In this document: in pieces, positions 24,899-32,708 of the stretch
Numbering within the stretch: the stretch's first letter is position 1
Layout: every line of letters begins with the position of its first letter
Source of the DNA: Phytomonospora sp040655735
GTDB taxonomy: Bacteria; Actinomycetota; Actinomycetes; Mycobacteriales; Micromonosporaceae
DNA length: 64,000 bases
NCBI RefSeq assembly: GCF_040655735.1
Contig: NZ_JBFAKK010000001.1
Coordinates: forward strand, 682,001-746,000
Reading direction: 5' to 3'
Notes under the pieces: model-generated
What the model saw: only the letters and a program-made list of their open reading frames with translations
Told to the model about the DNA's origin: nothing
The model's database searches: none
Made by a program: the position numbers and the translations under genes

Positions 24899-26918
24899 CG
24901 ACCGAGGTCGCGAAGCGGTCCTCGTCCTCGTTGAGCAGCTTCACCGCGAGCACCCGGGTCGCCTCGGTGAAGCGGGCCTGCTCCTGGCGGTCGACGCTGT
25001 TCCAGTCCGACAGCCGGGTGTGGATCCAGCGCTGCCAGGCGTCGACCAGCAGGTCCATCTCGTCCCGGCCCGCGGTGGTCAGGGCCAGGTGGTCGCCGTC
25101 GACCCGGACGTAGCCCTCGGCGGCGGTCACGGCGAAGGCCGGCCGCAGCACCTGCGGCGGGACGTGGTGGGCGGCGGCTATCTCCGACAGCCGCGCCCCG
25201 CCCTGCCAGCGCGAGCGGATGTGCACCTGGGCGAGCAGCCACGCCTGGCCCTTGCCGAGTTCGCTGCCGGAGTCGGCGAGGATCTCCTCGGCGATGACTC
25301 CGCGGTCGTCGGCGATCATCTGCGAGACCGCGCGTTCGAGGTGGCGGTTCTCGTCGCGCGTGTCGGGCGCGGCGAAGCCCTCGCCCATGTCGGTGACACC
25401 GGCCCGGGCGGAGTCGCGCAGCGGGACCTCCTTGAGGAACCACGCCACGATGAAACCCACGACCGCGACGGGCACGACCCAGAAGAAGACGTAGTCGATG
25501 GCGTCGGCGTAGGCGTCGACGATGAGCGTGATCTGCTCGTCGGGCAGAGCGTGCAGCGCCGCCGGGCTGGCCACGGTCGCCGGATCGATGCCGGGGGACT
25601 GGGCGTAGGCCTCGGCGAGTCTCGGGTTGAGCTTGTTGGTGAACAGCGTGCCGAAGATCGCGGTGCCGAAGGCGCTGCCGAGCGTTCGGAAGAAGGTCAC
25701 GCCGGAGGTGGCCGCGCCCATCTCGTGATAGGGGACGGTGTTCTGCACGGCGATGGTGAGCACCTGCATCGCCAGCCCGATCCCGAGACCGAGGACGAGC
25801 ATGTACAGCGACTGCTGCCACACGGTGGCGTCGGCGCCCATCGTCGACATGAGATAGAGCCCGAGCGCCATCACGGCCGTGCCGACAATGGGGAAGATCT
25901 TGTATCTGCCGGTCCGGCTGACGATGATCCCCGACAGTATCGAGGTGACGAGCAGGCCGATGACCATCGGCAGGGTGCGGATTCCGGAGGCCGTGGCGGT
26001 GACGCCGTCGACGTACTGCAGGTAGGTGGGCAGGTAGGTCATCGCGCCGAGCATCGCGAAGCCCACGATGAAGCTGAGGATCGAGCTCACCGTGAAGACC
26101 GGGTTGTGGAACAGGTGCATGGGCAGGATCGGCGCGACCGCCCGGCGTTCGACGAAGACGAAGGCCGTCAGCAGCACCACAGCCGTGGCGAACAGCCCGA
26201 AGATGACCGGCGAGCCCCACTCGTACTCGTCGCCGCCCCATTCGAGGCCGAGGATCAGCGAGGAGGAGCCGCCGGCGACCAGGAGCAGGCCGAGGTAGTC
26301 GATGACCGGTTTCTCGGCCGACTTGACGACCGGGATCGTCTTGGCCGCCATCGCGATCATGATCACCGCGATGGGCACGTTGATGTAGAAGCACCAGTGC
26401 CAGGACAGGTGGTCGGTGAACAGGCCGCCCACGGTCGGCCCGATGACGGTGGTGACACCGAAGACCGCGCCCATCGCGCCCTGGTACTTGCCGCGCTCGC
26501 GCAGGGGGATCACGTCGGCGATCAGCGCCATCGCGGTGACCATGAGGCCGCCGGCGCCGACGCCCTGGATCGCCCGGCCGATGATGAGAATCGTCATGTC
26601 CCACGCGAGGCCGGACAGCGCCGAGCCGGCGATGAAGACCACCGCGCTGATCTGGAAGACGACCTTACGCCCGAACATGTCGCCGAACTTGCCGACGACG
26701 GCCGTGGAGATCGTCTCGGCGAGCAGGTACGCGGTGACCAGCCACGCCATCTGGCCCGGATCGCCGAGGTCGGCGACGATGGTCGGCAGCGCCGTCGCGA
26801 CGATCGTCTGGTCGAGGGCGGCCATGAGCATGCCGAGGATGATCGTCACGAAGATGACGTTGATCCGTCCGCGTGTCAGCGCCGGAGGTGCCTGCTGCTC
26901 CGCGACGGCCGCCGCCAT
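24882..26918 (-). CDS. DHA2-type MFS drug exporter with fused C-terminal winged-helix domain
   Basis: A 678-aa protein. Residues ~15-520 form a 14-TM DHA2 (EmrB/QacA-type) proton antiporter: 'LGMLMAALDQTIVATALPTI', 'GRAIQGVGAGGLM' and 'GPTVGGLFTDHLSWHWCFYI'. A soluble tail of ~130 residues (~550-678) resembles a MarR-like winged helix ('RSRWQGGARLSEIAAAHHVP', 'GDHLALTTAGRDEMDLLVDA'). The start ATG has GGAG 7 bases upstream; the longer frame upstream is not coding. Role: multidrug export. The tail may sense ligand or regulate the pump; a similar extension is seen in some actinobacterial DHA2 pumps. Confidence 0.87.
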   Translation of the reverse strand: MAAAVAEQQAPPALTRGRINVIFVTIILGMLMAALDQTIVATALPTIVADLGDPGQMAWLVTAYLLAETISTAVVGKFGDMFGRKVVFQISAVVFIAGSALSGLAWDMTILIIGRAIQGVGAGGLMVTAMALIADVIPLRERGKYQGAMGAVFGVTTVIGPTVGGLFTDHLSWHWCFYINVPIAVIMIAMAAKTIPVVKSAEKPVIDYLGLLLVAGGSSSLILGLEWGGDEYEWGSPVIFGLFATAVVLLTAFVFVERRAVAPILPMHLFHNPVFTVSSILSFIVGFAMLGAMTYLPTYLQYVDGVTATASGIRTLPMVIGLLVTSILSGIIVSRTGRYKIFPIVGTAVMALGLYLMSTMGADATVWQQSLYMLVLGLGIGLAMQVLTIAVQNTVPYHEMGAATSGVTFFRTLGSAFGTAIFGTLFTNKLNPRLAEAYAQSPGIDPATVASPAALHALPDEQITLIVDAYADAIDYVFFWVVPVAVVGFIVAWFLKEVPLRDSARAGVTDMGEGFAAPDTRDENRHLERAVSQMIADDRGVIAEEILADSGSELGKGQAWLLAQVHIRSRWQGGARLSEIAAAHHVPPQVLRPAFAVTAAEGYVRVDGDHLALTTAGRDEMDLLVDAWQRWIHTRLSDWNSVDRQEQARFTEATRVLAVKLLNEDEDRFATSVATSAP

Positions 26919-27042
26919 GCCCACTCCATCCGTCCACCGGGTGCGACAACGGGACGTTAACATTCCGATGCGGACAGTGACGAGGGTTGCCGGGATCCGC
27001 TCGACGGCACTGTGGACGGACACGGGCGAGTAGCGTCGCGTC

Positions 27043-27624
27043 GTGATCGTCTCCTGGGAGGAGCCCGGCGGGCCCGGGCACGTCCACACCGCACGGTTGT
27101 GTCTGCGCCGCCCGCGTGGCGAGGACGCCCTGGCGCATCACGAGATCCACAGCGACCCCGCGACCAACCTGCACAACCCGGCCGGCCCCACCCTCGACCC
27201 GGCGGCCAACGCCGCCGACCTCGCGTCGTGGCGGGCCGACTGGGCTCGCGACGGCATCGGCTACTGGATGGTCCGCGAGACCTGTGACGGCGAGGTCGCC
27301 GGGGTCGGCGGCGTCCGGCGCGCCGCCTTCGACGTCCCCGTCCTCAACCTCTACTACCGTTTCCGGCCGTCGGCCTGGGGCCGCGGGTACGCCGGTGAGG
27401 TCGCCGGGGCCGGCGTGGAGGCCGCGCGGGCGTTCGCCCCGGGCCTTCCCGTCGTCGCCGTCCTCCGTCCGGGCAACACGGCCTCACGCCGCGTCGCCGA
27501 GCGCGCCGGGCTGGTCTTCTCGCGCGTGCTCGACAAGGACGGGCGGCCCAGTGAGCTGTACGTGTTGGACCCGCCCGATCCGTCCCCGGCGTTTCACCGC
27601 CGCCCCGAACCGCCGGGGCCCTAG
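27043..27624 (+). CDS. GNAT family N-acetyltransferase (RimJ/RimL-like)
   Basis: A 193-aa acetyltransferase with a GTG start. It has an N-terminal 'LCLRRPRGEDALAHHEIHSD' of the Acetyltransf_3 type, a beta-strand 'VLNLYYRFRPSAWGRGYAGE' containing the acetyl-CoA loop, and 'RPGNTASRRVAERAGLVFSR' typical of family ends. The substrate (amine, ribosomal protein or drug) is unknown. Divergent from the MFS exporter gene. Confidence 0.85.
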   Translation: MIVSWEEPGGPGHVHTARLCLRRPRGEDALAHHEIHSDPATNLHNPAGPTLDPAANAADLASWRADWARDGIGYWMVRETCDGEVAGVGGVRRAAFDVPVLNLYYRFRPSAWGRGYAGEVAGAGVEAARAFAPGLPVVAVLRPGNTASRRVAERAGLVFSRVLDKDGRPSELYVLDPPDPSPAFHRRPEPPGP

Positions 27625-27662
27625 GCTCTCAGGTTCGCCCGAACCCCGAAGGACTGAGAAAC

Positions 27663-28223
27663 TTGGCACAGTCGCAATTCCTCGACCGCAAGCTCGCCCG
27701 GCGCTTCGAGACCTATGACAGCGACGGCGACGGCTACATCGACCGCACCGACTTCGCCCTGGCCGGCAATGCCATGGGTGCCGCCTTCGGTCACGCCGCC
27801 GACTCTCCCGCCCGCGGCCGCCTCCTGGAACTCCTCTTCGACCTGTGGGACTACCTCGCCACGGTCACCGACGCCGACACCGACGGGCAGATCAGCCTCG
27901 CCGAATACCGCACCGCCTTCGGCGCGGGCCTGCTGGAGACCCCCGAGACCTTCGACGCCGGCTACGTTCCCTTCCTCGACGCGGTCATGGACATCGCCGA
28001 CGCCGACGGCGACGGCCGCCTCGTCCGCGACGAGCACATCCGCTGGACCGGCACCCTCATGGGCCTTCCCGAACCGGTGGCCGGAAAGGTCTTCGACCGC
28101 CTCGACACCGACGGCGACGGCTTCGTCAGCCGAGAGGAGATCCTGGAGGCGATCCGCGCGTTCTACTTCGACGACACGCCCGGCTCCACAGGGGAGTGGC
28201 TGCTGGGGCCGCTGCGGGACTGA
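27663..28223 (+). CDS. four-EF-hand calcium-binding protein (calerythrin-like)
   Basis: A 186-aa soluble protein with a TTG start preceded by AAGGA. Four EF-hand loops are visible: 'DSDGDGYIDRTD' (~19), 'DADTDGQISLAE' (~71), 'DADGDGRLVRDE' (~117) and 'DTDGDGFVSREE' (~151). All keep Asp at positions 1, 3 and 5 and an acidic residue at position 12, so all four may bind Ca2+. Length and spacing match calerythrin/sarcoplasmic-type proteins of actinomycetes, thought to buffer or sense calcium. Confidence 0.9.
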   Translation: MAQSQFLDRKLARRFETYDSDGDGYIDRTDFALAGNAMGAAFGHAADSPARGRLLELLFDLWDYLATVTDADTDGQISLAEYRTAFGAGLLETPETFDAGYVPFLDAVMDIADADGDGRLVRDEHIRWTGTLMGLPEPVAGKVFDRLDTDGDGFVSREEILEAIRAFYFDDTPGSTGEWLLGPLRD

Positions 28224-28279
28224 CAAGACCTTTCCGAACCGTTACCCAACACCCCGCCGGAACCCGGCACCATGGCCAT

Positions 28280-28678
28280 ATGGGCTACCGGATCGCGGGC
28301 CAGGCAGTCATGCTCCTGCACTTCGCCGTGCTTCTCTACCTCGCTTTCGGCGGGTTCCTCGCCTGGCGCTGGCCGAAGGCGTGGTTCGGGCACCTGGCCA
28401 TGGTCTGCTGGGGACTGCTGGCCGTCGTCTACCCGGTGGTGTGCCCGCTGACGCACCTCGAGAACGAGGCCCGCGCCAAGGCCGGCCAGTCCGGCCTCGA
28501 ACCCGGCGGTTTCATCGACACCTACATCGAGGACGTCATCTACCCCGAGGAGCGGACCGTCCTCGTCCGCTGGCTCGTGGTCGCGGTGGTCGCCTTCTCC
28601 TGGGCCGGGACGCTGTACTTCATCCGCAGGCGCCGCCGGGCGCGCGCGAGCGCCGAAAACGTCGGTGCCGCGACGTAG
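28280..28678 (+). CDS. DUF2784 membrane protein
   Basis: A 132-aa protein with about four hydrophobic segments, matching DUF2784 ('VMLLHFAVLLYLAFGGFLAW', 'GLLAVVYPVVCPLTHLEN', 'GGFIDTYIEDVIYPE'). The function of the family is unknown. The ATG that keeps the conserved N-terminus is chosen; another ATG 8 bases upstream is out of frame. Confidence 0.85.
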   Translation: MGYRIAGQAVMLLHFAVLLYLAFGGFLAWRWPKAWFGHLAMVCWGLLAVVYPVVCPLTHLENEARAKAGQSGLEPGGFIDTYIEDVIYPEERTVLVRWLVVAVVAFSWAGTLYFIRRRRRARASAENVGAAT

Positions 28679-28687
28679 CCTGCGCGC

Positions 28688-29416
28688 ATGGAACCCAGTG
28701 CTCAGCGTGCCGCCGTCGACGCCGACTTCGCTCTCCTGAACGCCCTCGCAGGCACCGGCTCGCAGCGGCGGGTCCCGTCCTGCCCGGACTGGACCCTCGA
28801 CGACCTGCTTCGCCATGTCGCGCTCGTCTACCTCCACAAGGCCGCCGCGATGCGCGCCGGAGCGCTGCCCACCGAGTGGCCGCCGCCGCTCGATCACGAG
28901 GCCACCCCCGCGCTGCTCGAACGCGCCCACGCCGAACTCACCGCCGAGTTCGAGGCTCGCGACCCGTCGGAGACGACGCCGACCTGGTACGACCCCGACC
29001 AGACCGTGGGCTTCTGGATCCGGCGCATGGCCCTGGAGACGGCCGTCCACCGCGTGGACGCCGAGCAGGCCGCCGGCGTGCCGGTCACGCCCGTCGGCGA
29101 CGAGCTGGCCCTCGACGGCATCGACGAGGTCCTCGACATCATGCTCGCCTGGGGCTCGGTGAAGTACCGCGAATTCCGCGACGAGGACCTGCCCACGGTC
29201 GAACTCCGCTCCGGCGGTCGCCGCTGGTTCGTGCGGCCCACCACCCAGGGCGTCCTCATCGACGCGTCGGGCGAGGCGGAGACCGTCATCGAGGCGTCCC
29301 CGTCGGACGCGCTGCTGTGGCTGTGGCGCCGCGCGGGCGACGAGGTCATCACCGTCACCGGCGACCCCGCCCACGTGGCCACCCTCCGGGACCTCATGAA
29401 GACCGCGACGGAGTGA
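28688..29416 (+). CDS. maleylpyruvate isomerase-type mycothiol-dependent enzyme (DinB/MDMPI family)
   Basis: A 242-aa protein of the actinobacterial MDMPI_N/DinB-like family (TIGR03083 type): 'VPSCPDWTLDDLLRHVALVY' at ~30-50, 'RRMALETAVHRVDAEQAAG' with the His-Arg-Asp metal/thiol motif near 120, and an MDMPI_C domain ending 'VTGDPAHVATLRDLM'. Members use mycothiol in isomerisation or conjugation; the substrate is unknown. Confidence 0.8.
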   Translation: MEPSAQRAAVDADFALLNALAGTGSQRRVPSCPDWTLDDLLRHVALVYLHKAAAMRAGALPTEWPPPLDHEATPALLERAHAELTAEFEARDPSETTPTWYDPDQTVGFWIRRMALETAVHRVDAEQAAGVPVTPVGDELALDGIDEVLDIMLAWGSVKYREFRDEDLPTVELRSGGRRWFVRPTTQGVLIDASGEAETVIEASPSDALLWLWRRAGDEVITVTGDPAHVATLRDLMKTATE

Positions 29417-29477
29417 GCGCGGCCGTCGCGTGCGCGGGCGGAATACGATCTCCGTTCGCTCACCCGATGGAGGCCAC

Positions 29478-30026
29478 GTGAAACTCAGCCTGCGTTCCAC
29501 GACCGGCGCCAAGATCGTCGTCGTGTTCTTCGCCGTCTTCGCGATCTGCTGCGCCTCGGTGCCGGTGATCGCGCTCGGGACCACCGGCGGCCGCTCGGGG
29601 AACCTCAACCCCGTCGGGACCGTCGCCGCGGTGGTCGTCTTCGCGCTTCTCCTGGCCGGACTCATCTGGATGACCGTGTCCATCCTGCGCTCCCACGTGC
29701 GCCTCGACGGCTCGGTCGTCACCTTCCAGAAGGCGTTCACCAGCAAGAACGTCGACCTGGCCACCGCGACGGCCCTGTGGTTCGACGAGCGTCCCCTGCG
29801 CCGCGACAACCGGGCGAGTGTCACCGTGCCGGTGCTGTGCGCACGCCGTTCCGACGGCACCATCGCCCGCATTCCGCTGTCGAACCTGAGCAGCCGGCTT
29901 CCTCCCGACGAGCTCAACGCCCTCGCCACGGCCATCGAGAGCGGCGTCCGCGAAGGCGAGCAGGCCCGCGAGGCCGCCGCCGTCGCCCACCAGTTGCGCA
30001 CCTGGTCGTACCGCCTCCCGCGCTGA
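29478..30026 (+). CDS. small membrane protein of unknown function
   Basis: A 182-aa protein with two N-terminal membrane segments (~11-35 and ~45-70), then a ~110-residue cytoplasmic part with a PH-like strand pattern ('VRLDGSVVTFQKAFTSKNVD', 'ATALWFDERPL') and a helical end. The GTG with GGAG upstream is used as start. No recognised family. Confidence 0.65.
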   Translation: MKLSLRSTTGAKIVVVFFAVFAICCASVPVIALGTTGGRSGNLNPVGTVAAVVVFALLLAGLIWMTVSILRSHVRLDGSVVTFQKAFTSKNVDLATATALWFDERPLRRDNRASVTVPVLCARRSDGTIARIPLSNLSSRLPPDELNALATAIESGVREGEQAREAAAVAHQLRTWSYRLPR

Positions 30027-30090
30027 ACGCCGCGAGGGCCTAGCCACCGGCTTGAAGCACAGCCGTGTCATTCCTCGGTACGGTAAGGGC

Positions 30091-32559
30091 ATGGCCGGCC
30101 GGAGCAGCACCACGCGGAAGAAGACCGCGACCAAGCGGGCCGCGCCCGCGCGCCGCGGCGCGGGCACCGCGACAGCGCGGCGCAAGCGCCCCGCCAAGGC
30201 CGCCGCGAAGAAGCCGAAGATGCAGATCCCCGGTCCCTTCGAGGTACTGGTCAAGGGCCTCGGCGCGCTCCTGACGGGCATCGCCCGCTCCTTCGGATGG
30301 GCCGCCCGGTCCATCGGCAAGGGCGCCGCGAGCGCACGCGACCTCGACCACGCCCACCGCCGCGACGGCGTCGGGCTGCTGCTCCTCGGCCTCGCGCTCG
30401 TCTTCGCCGTCGGCGTCTGGTTCGACACCGCCGGCATCGTCGGCGAGGCCATGAGCCTGGCCGTGCGCTGGCTCGTCGGCGGCGCCGCGCTGGCGCTGCC
30501 GATCGTGTTCGCCGTGCTGGCCGTGCGCGTCTTCCGGCACTCCATCGACGAGGAGGCCAGGGGCCGCGCCGTCGTGGGATGGACGGCGCTGTGGCTCAGC
30601 ACCGTCGGGATCCTCCACCTCGCGGCCGGCAAACCGTCCGAACTCGACGGGCAGCTCCACGCCGGCGGTGCCGTCGGACGTGTCGTCGGCGGTCTGCTCG
30701 ACAAGGCCCTCTCCGCCTACGTCGCCGTCCCGCTGCTCATCCTCATCGGGCTCTTCGGCGTTCTCGTTGTCACCGCGACCCCGGTCAACCAGATCCCCGA
30801 GCGGGTGCGTTCGCTGCTCGCGCTGGCCACCGGCCGCGCCCCGGCGCCCGCCGACGAGGAGACCGAGGAGGCCCCGGAGCCCAAACCGACGCTCCGCCGC
30901 GCCTCCCGCCGCAGGCAGCAGACGATGAGCGGTGTCGAACCCGTCGACCTCAACGCGGCCGCCGAGGCCGACGAACCCGCCGACCCCGACCCGATACTGC
31001 CGGTCGTCCCCGCCGACAAGGTGCCGGAGACCCGCAGGCCGCCCGAGCACGGCGCCCCGGCGCGCAAGTCCGTCCAGCCGCCCCTCCCCGAGGGCGACTA
31101 CCGGCTGCCGCCGCTCACCCTTCTCAAGAAGGGCTCGGCGCCCAAGTCGCGCAGCAAGGCCAACGACGTGGTCATCGCCGCGCTCCAGGAGGTCTTCGAG
31201 CAGTTCAACGTCGACGCGGCCGTCACCGGCTTCACCCGTGGCCCGACGGTGACCCGGTACGAGGTCGAACTCGGCCCCGGCGTCAAGGTCGAGCGCATCA
31301 CGCAGCTCTCCCGCAACATCGCCTACGCCGTCAAGAGTCCCGACGTGCGCATCATCAGCCCCATCCCGGGCAAGAGCGCCGTGGGCGTGGAGATCCCCAA
31401 CGTCGACCGCGAGGACGTCGCGCTCGGCGACGTGCTGCGCAGCGCCACCGCCCAGAACGACTCCCACCCCATGGTCGTCGCGCTCGGCAAGGACATCGAG
31501 GGCGGCTACGTCCTGGCCAACCTCGCCAAGATGCCCCACCTGCTCATCGCCGGCGCCACCGGCTCGGGCAAGTCGAGCTGCATCAACTCCCTGCTCGGCT
31601 CGATCCTCGCCCGTGCCACCCCCGACGACGTCCGCCTGCTCCTCATCGACCCCAAGCGCGTCGAGCTGACCACCTACGAGGGCATTCCGCACCTGGTGAC
31701 CCCCATCGTCACCAACCCCAAGAAGGCCTCCGACGCCCTCCAGTGGGTCGTCAAAGAGATGGACATGCGCTACGACGACCTGTCGGCCAACGGCGTGCGC
31801 CACATCGACGACTTCAACCGCAAGGTCCGCGCCGGCCAGATCAAGCCCGTCCCGGGCAGCGAGCGCGTCTACCGCCCCTACCCCTACCTGCTGGTGATCG
31901 TCGACGAGCTCGCCGACCTGATGATGGTCGCCCCACGCGACGTCGAGGACGCCGTCGTACGCATCACCCAGCTCGCCCGGGCCGCCGGCATCCACCTCGT
32001 CCTGGCCACCCAGCGGCCGTCCGTGGACGTCGTCACCGGCCTCATCAAGGCCAACGTCCCGTCCCGGCTGGCCTTCTCCACCTCCTCGCTGGCCGACTCG
32101 CGGGTCATCCTCGACCAGCCGGGCGCCGAGAAGCTCATCGGGCGCGGCGACGGCCTGTTCCTGCCCATGGGGGCCAGCAAGACCCAGCGGATCCAGGGCT
32201 CCTGGGTCGGCGATGCCGAGATCGCCGCCCTCGTCGACTTCGCCAAGAAGCAGCGCGAGCCGGAGTTCCGCGAGGATGTCGCCGCGGCCGCCGAGGGACC
32301 GCGCAAGGACATCGACCCCGACATCGGCGACGACATGGACCTGCTCCTGCAGGCCACCGAGCTGGTCGTCAACAGCCAGTTCGGCTCGACCTCGATGCTT
32401 CAGCGCAAGCTGCGCGTGGGCTTCGCCAAGGCCGGGCGGCTCATGGACCTCATGGAGACCCACGGCGTGGTCGGCCCCACCGAGGGCTCCAAGGCTCGCG
32501 ACGTGCTCGTCAAGCCCGAGGAACTCGAAGGCACGCTCACCGCGATCAGGGGCGGCTGA
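30091..32559 (+). CDS. ftsK: DNA translocase FtsK/SpoIIIE
   Basis: An 822-aa protein with a Lys/Arg/Ala-rich N-terminal tail, four membrane segments (~90-230), an acidic linker, and a motor domain with Walker A 'IAGATGSGKSS' (~490) and Walker B 'YLLVIVDELADL' (~600). The DNA-reading gamma winged helix is at the end ('STSMLQRKLRVGFAKAGRLM'). It pumps chromosomal DNA through the septum toward dif. The ATG at 30091 is chosen; an in-frame TTG 39 bases upstream is less likely. Length is normal for actinobacterial FtsK. Confidence 0.97.
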   Translation: MAGRSSTTRKKTATKRAAPARRGAGTATARRKRPAKAAAKKPKMQIPGPFEVLVKGLGALLTGIARSFGWAARSIGKGAASARDLDHAHRRDGVGLLLLGLALVFAVGVWFDTAGIVGEAMSLAVRWLVGGAALALPIVFAVLAVRVFRHSIDEEARGRAVVGWTALWLSTVGILHLAAGKPSELDGQLHAGGAVGRVVGGLLDKALSAYVAVPLLILIGLFGVLVVTATPVNQIPERVRSLLALATGRAPAPADEETEEAPEPKPTLRRASRRRQQTMSGVEPVDLNAAAEADEPADPDPILPVVPADKVPETRRPPEHGAPARKSVQPPLPEGDYRLPPLTLLKKGSAPKSRSKANDVVIAALQEVFEQFNVDAAVTGFTRGPTVTRYEVELGPGVKVERITQLSRNIAYAVKSPDVRIISPIPGKSAVGVEIPNVDREDVALGDVLRSATAQNDSHPMVVALGKDIEGGYVLANLAKMPHLLIAGATGSGKSSCINSLLGSILARATPDDVRLLLIDPKRVELTTYEGIPHLVTPIVTNPKKASDALQWVVKEMDMRYDDLSANGVRHIDDFNRKVRAGQIKPVPGSERVYRPYPYLLVIVDELADLMMVAPRDVEDAVVRITQLARAAGIHLVLATQRPSVDVVTGLIKANVPSRLAFSTSSLADSRVILDQPGAEKLIGRGDGLFLPMGASKTQRIQGSWVGDAEIAALVDFAKKQREPEFREDVAAAAEGPRKDIDPDIGDDMDLLLQATELVVNSQFGSTSMLQRKLRVGFAKAGRLMDLMETHGVVGPTEGSKARDVLVKPEELEGTLTAIRGG

Positions 32560-32708
32560 TCACCGGACGTCGACGCTGAAGCGACGACCGGCGCGGCCTC
32601 CTGGTGGCCGCGGCACCACGCGTGGACCCCGACGTCGCCCGCTCGTTGCGTCCTCGTGACCGATGTGCGAATCTTGGCACTCACGACAGGGCGCGACCGG
32701 GAGGACGA

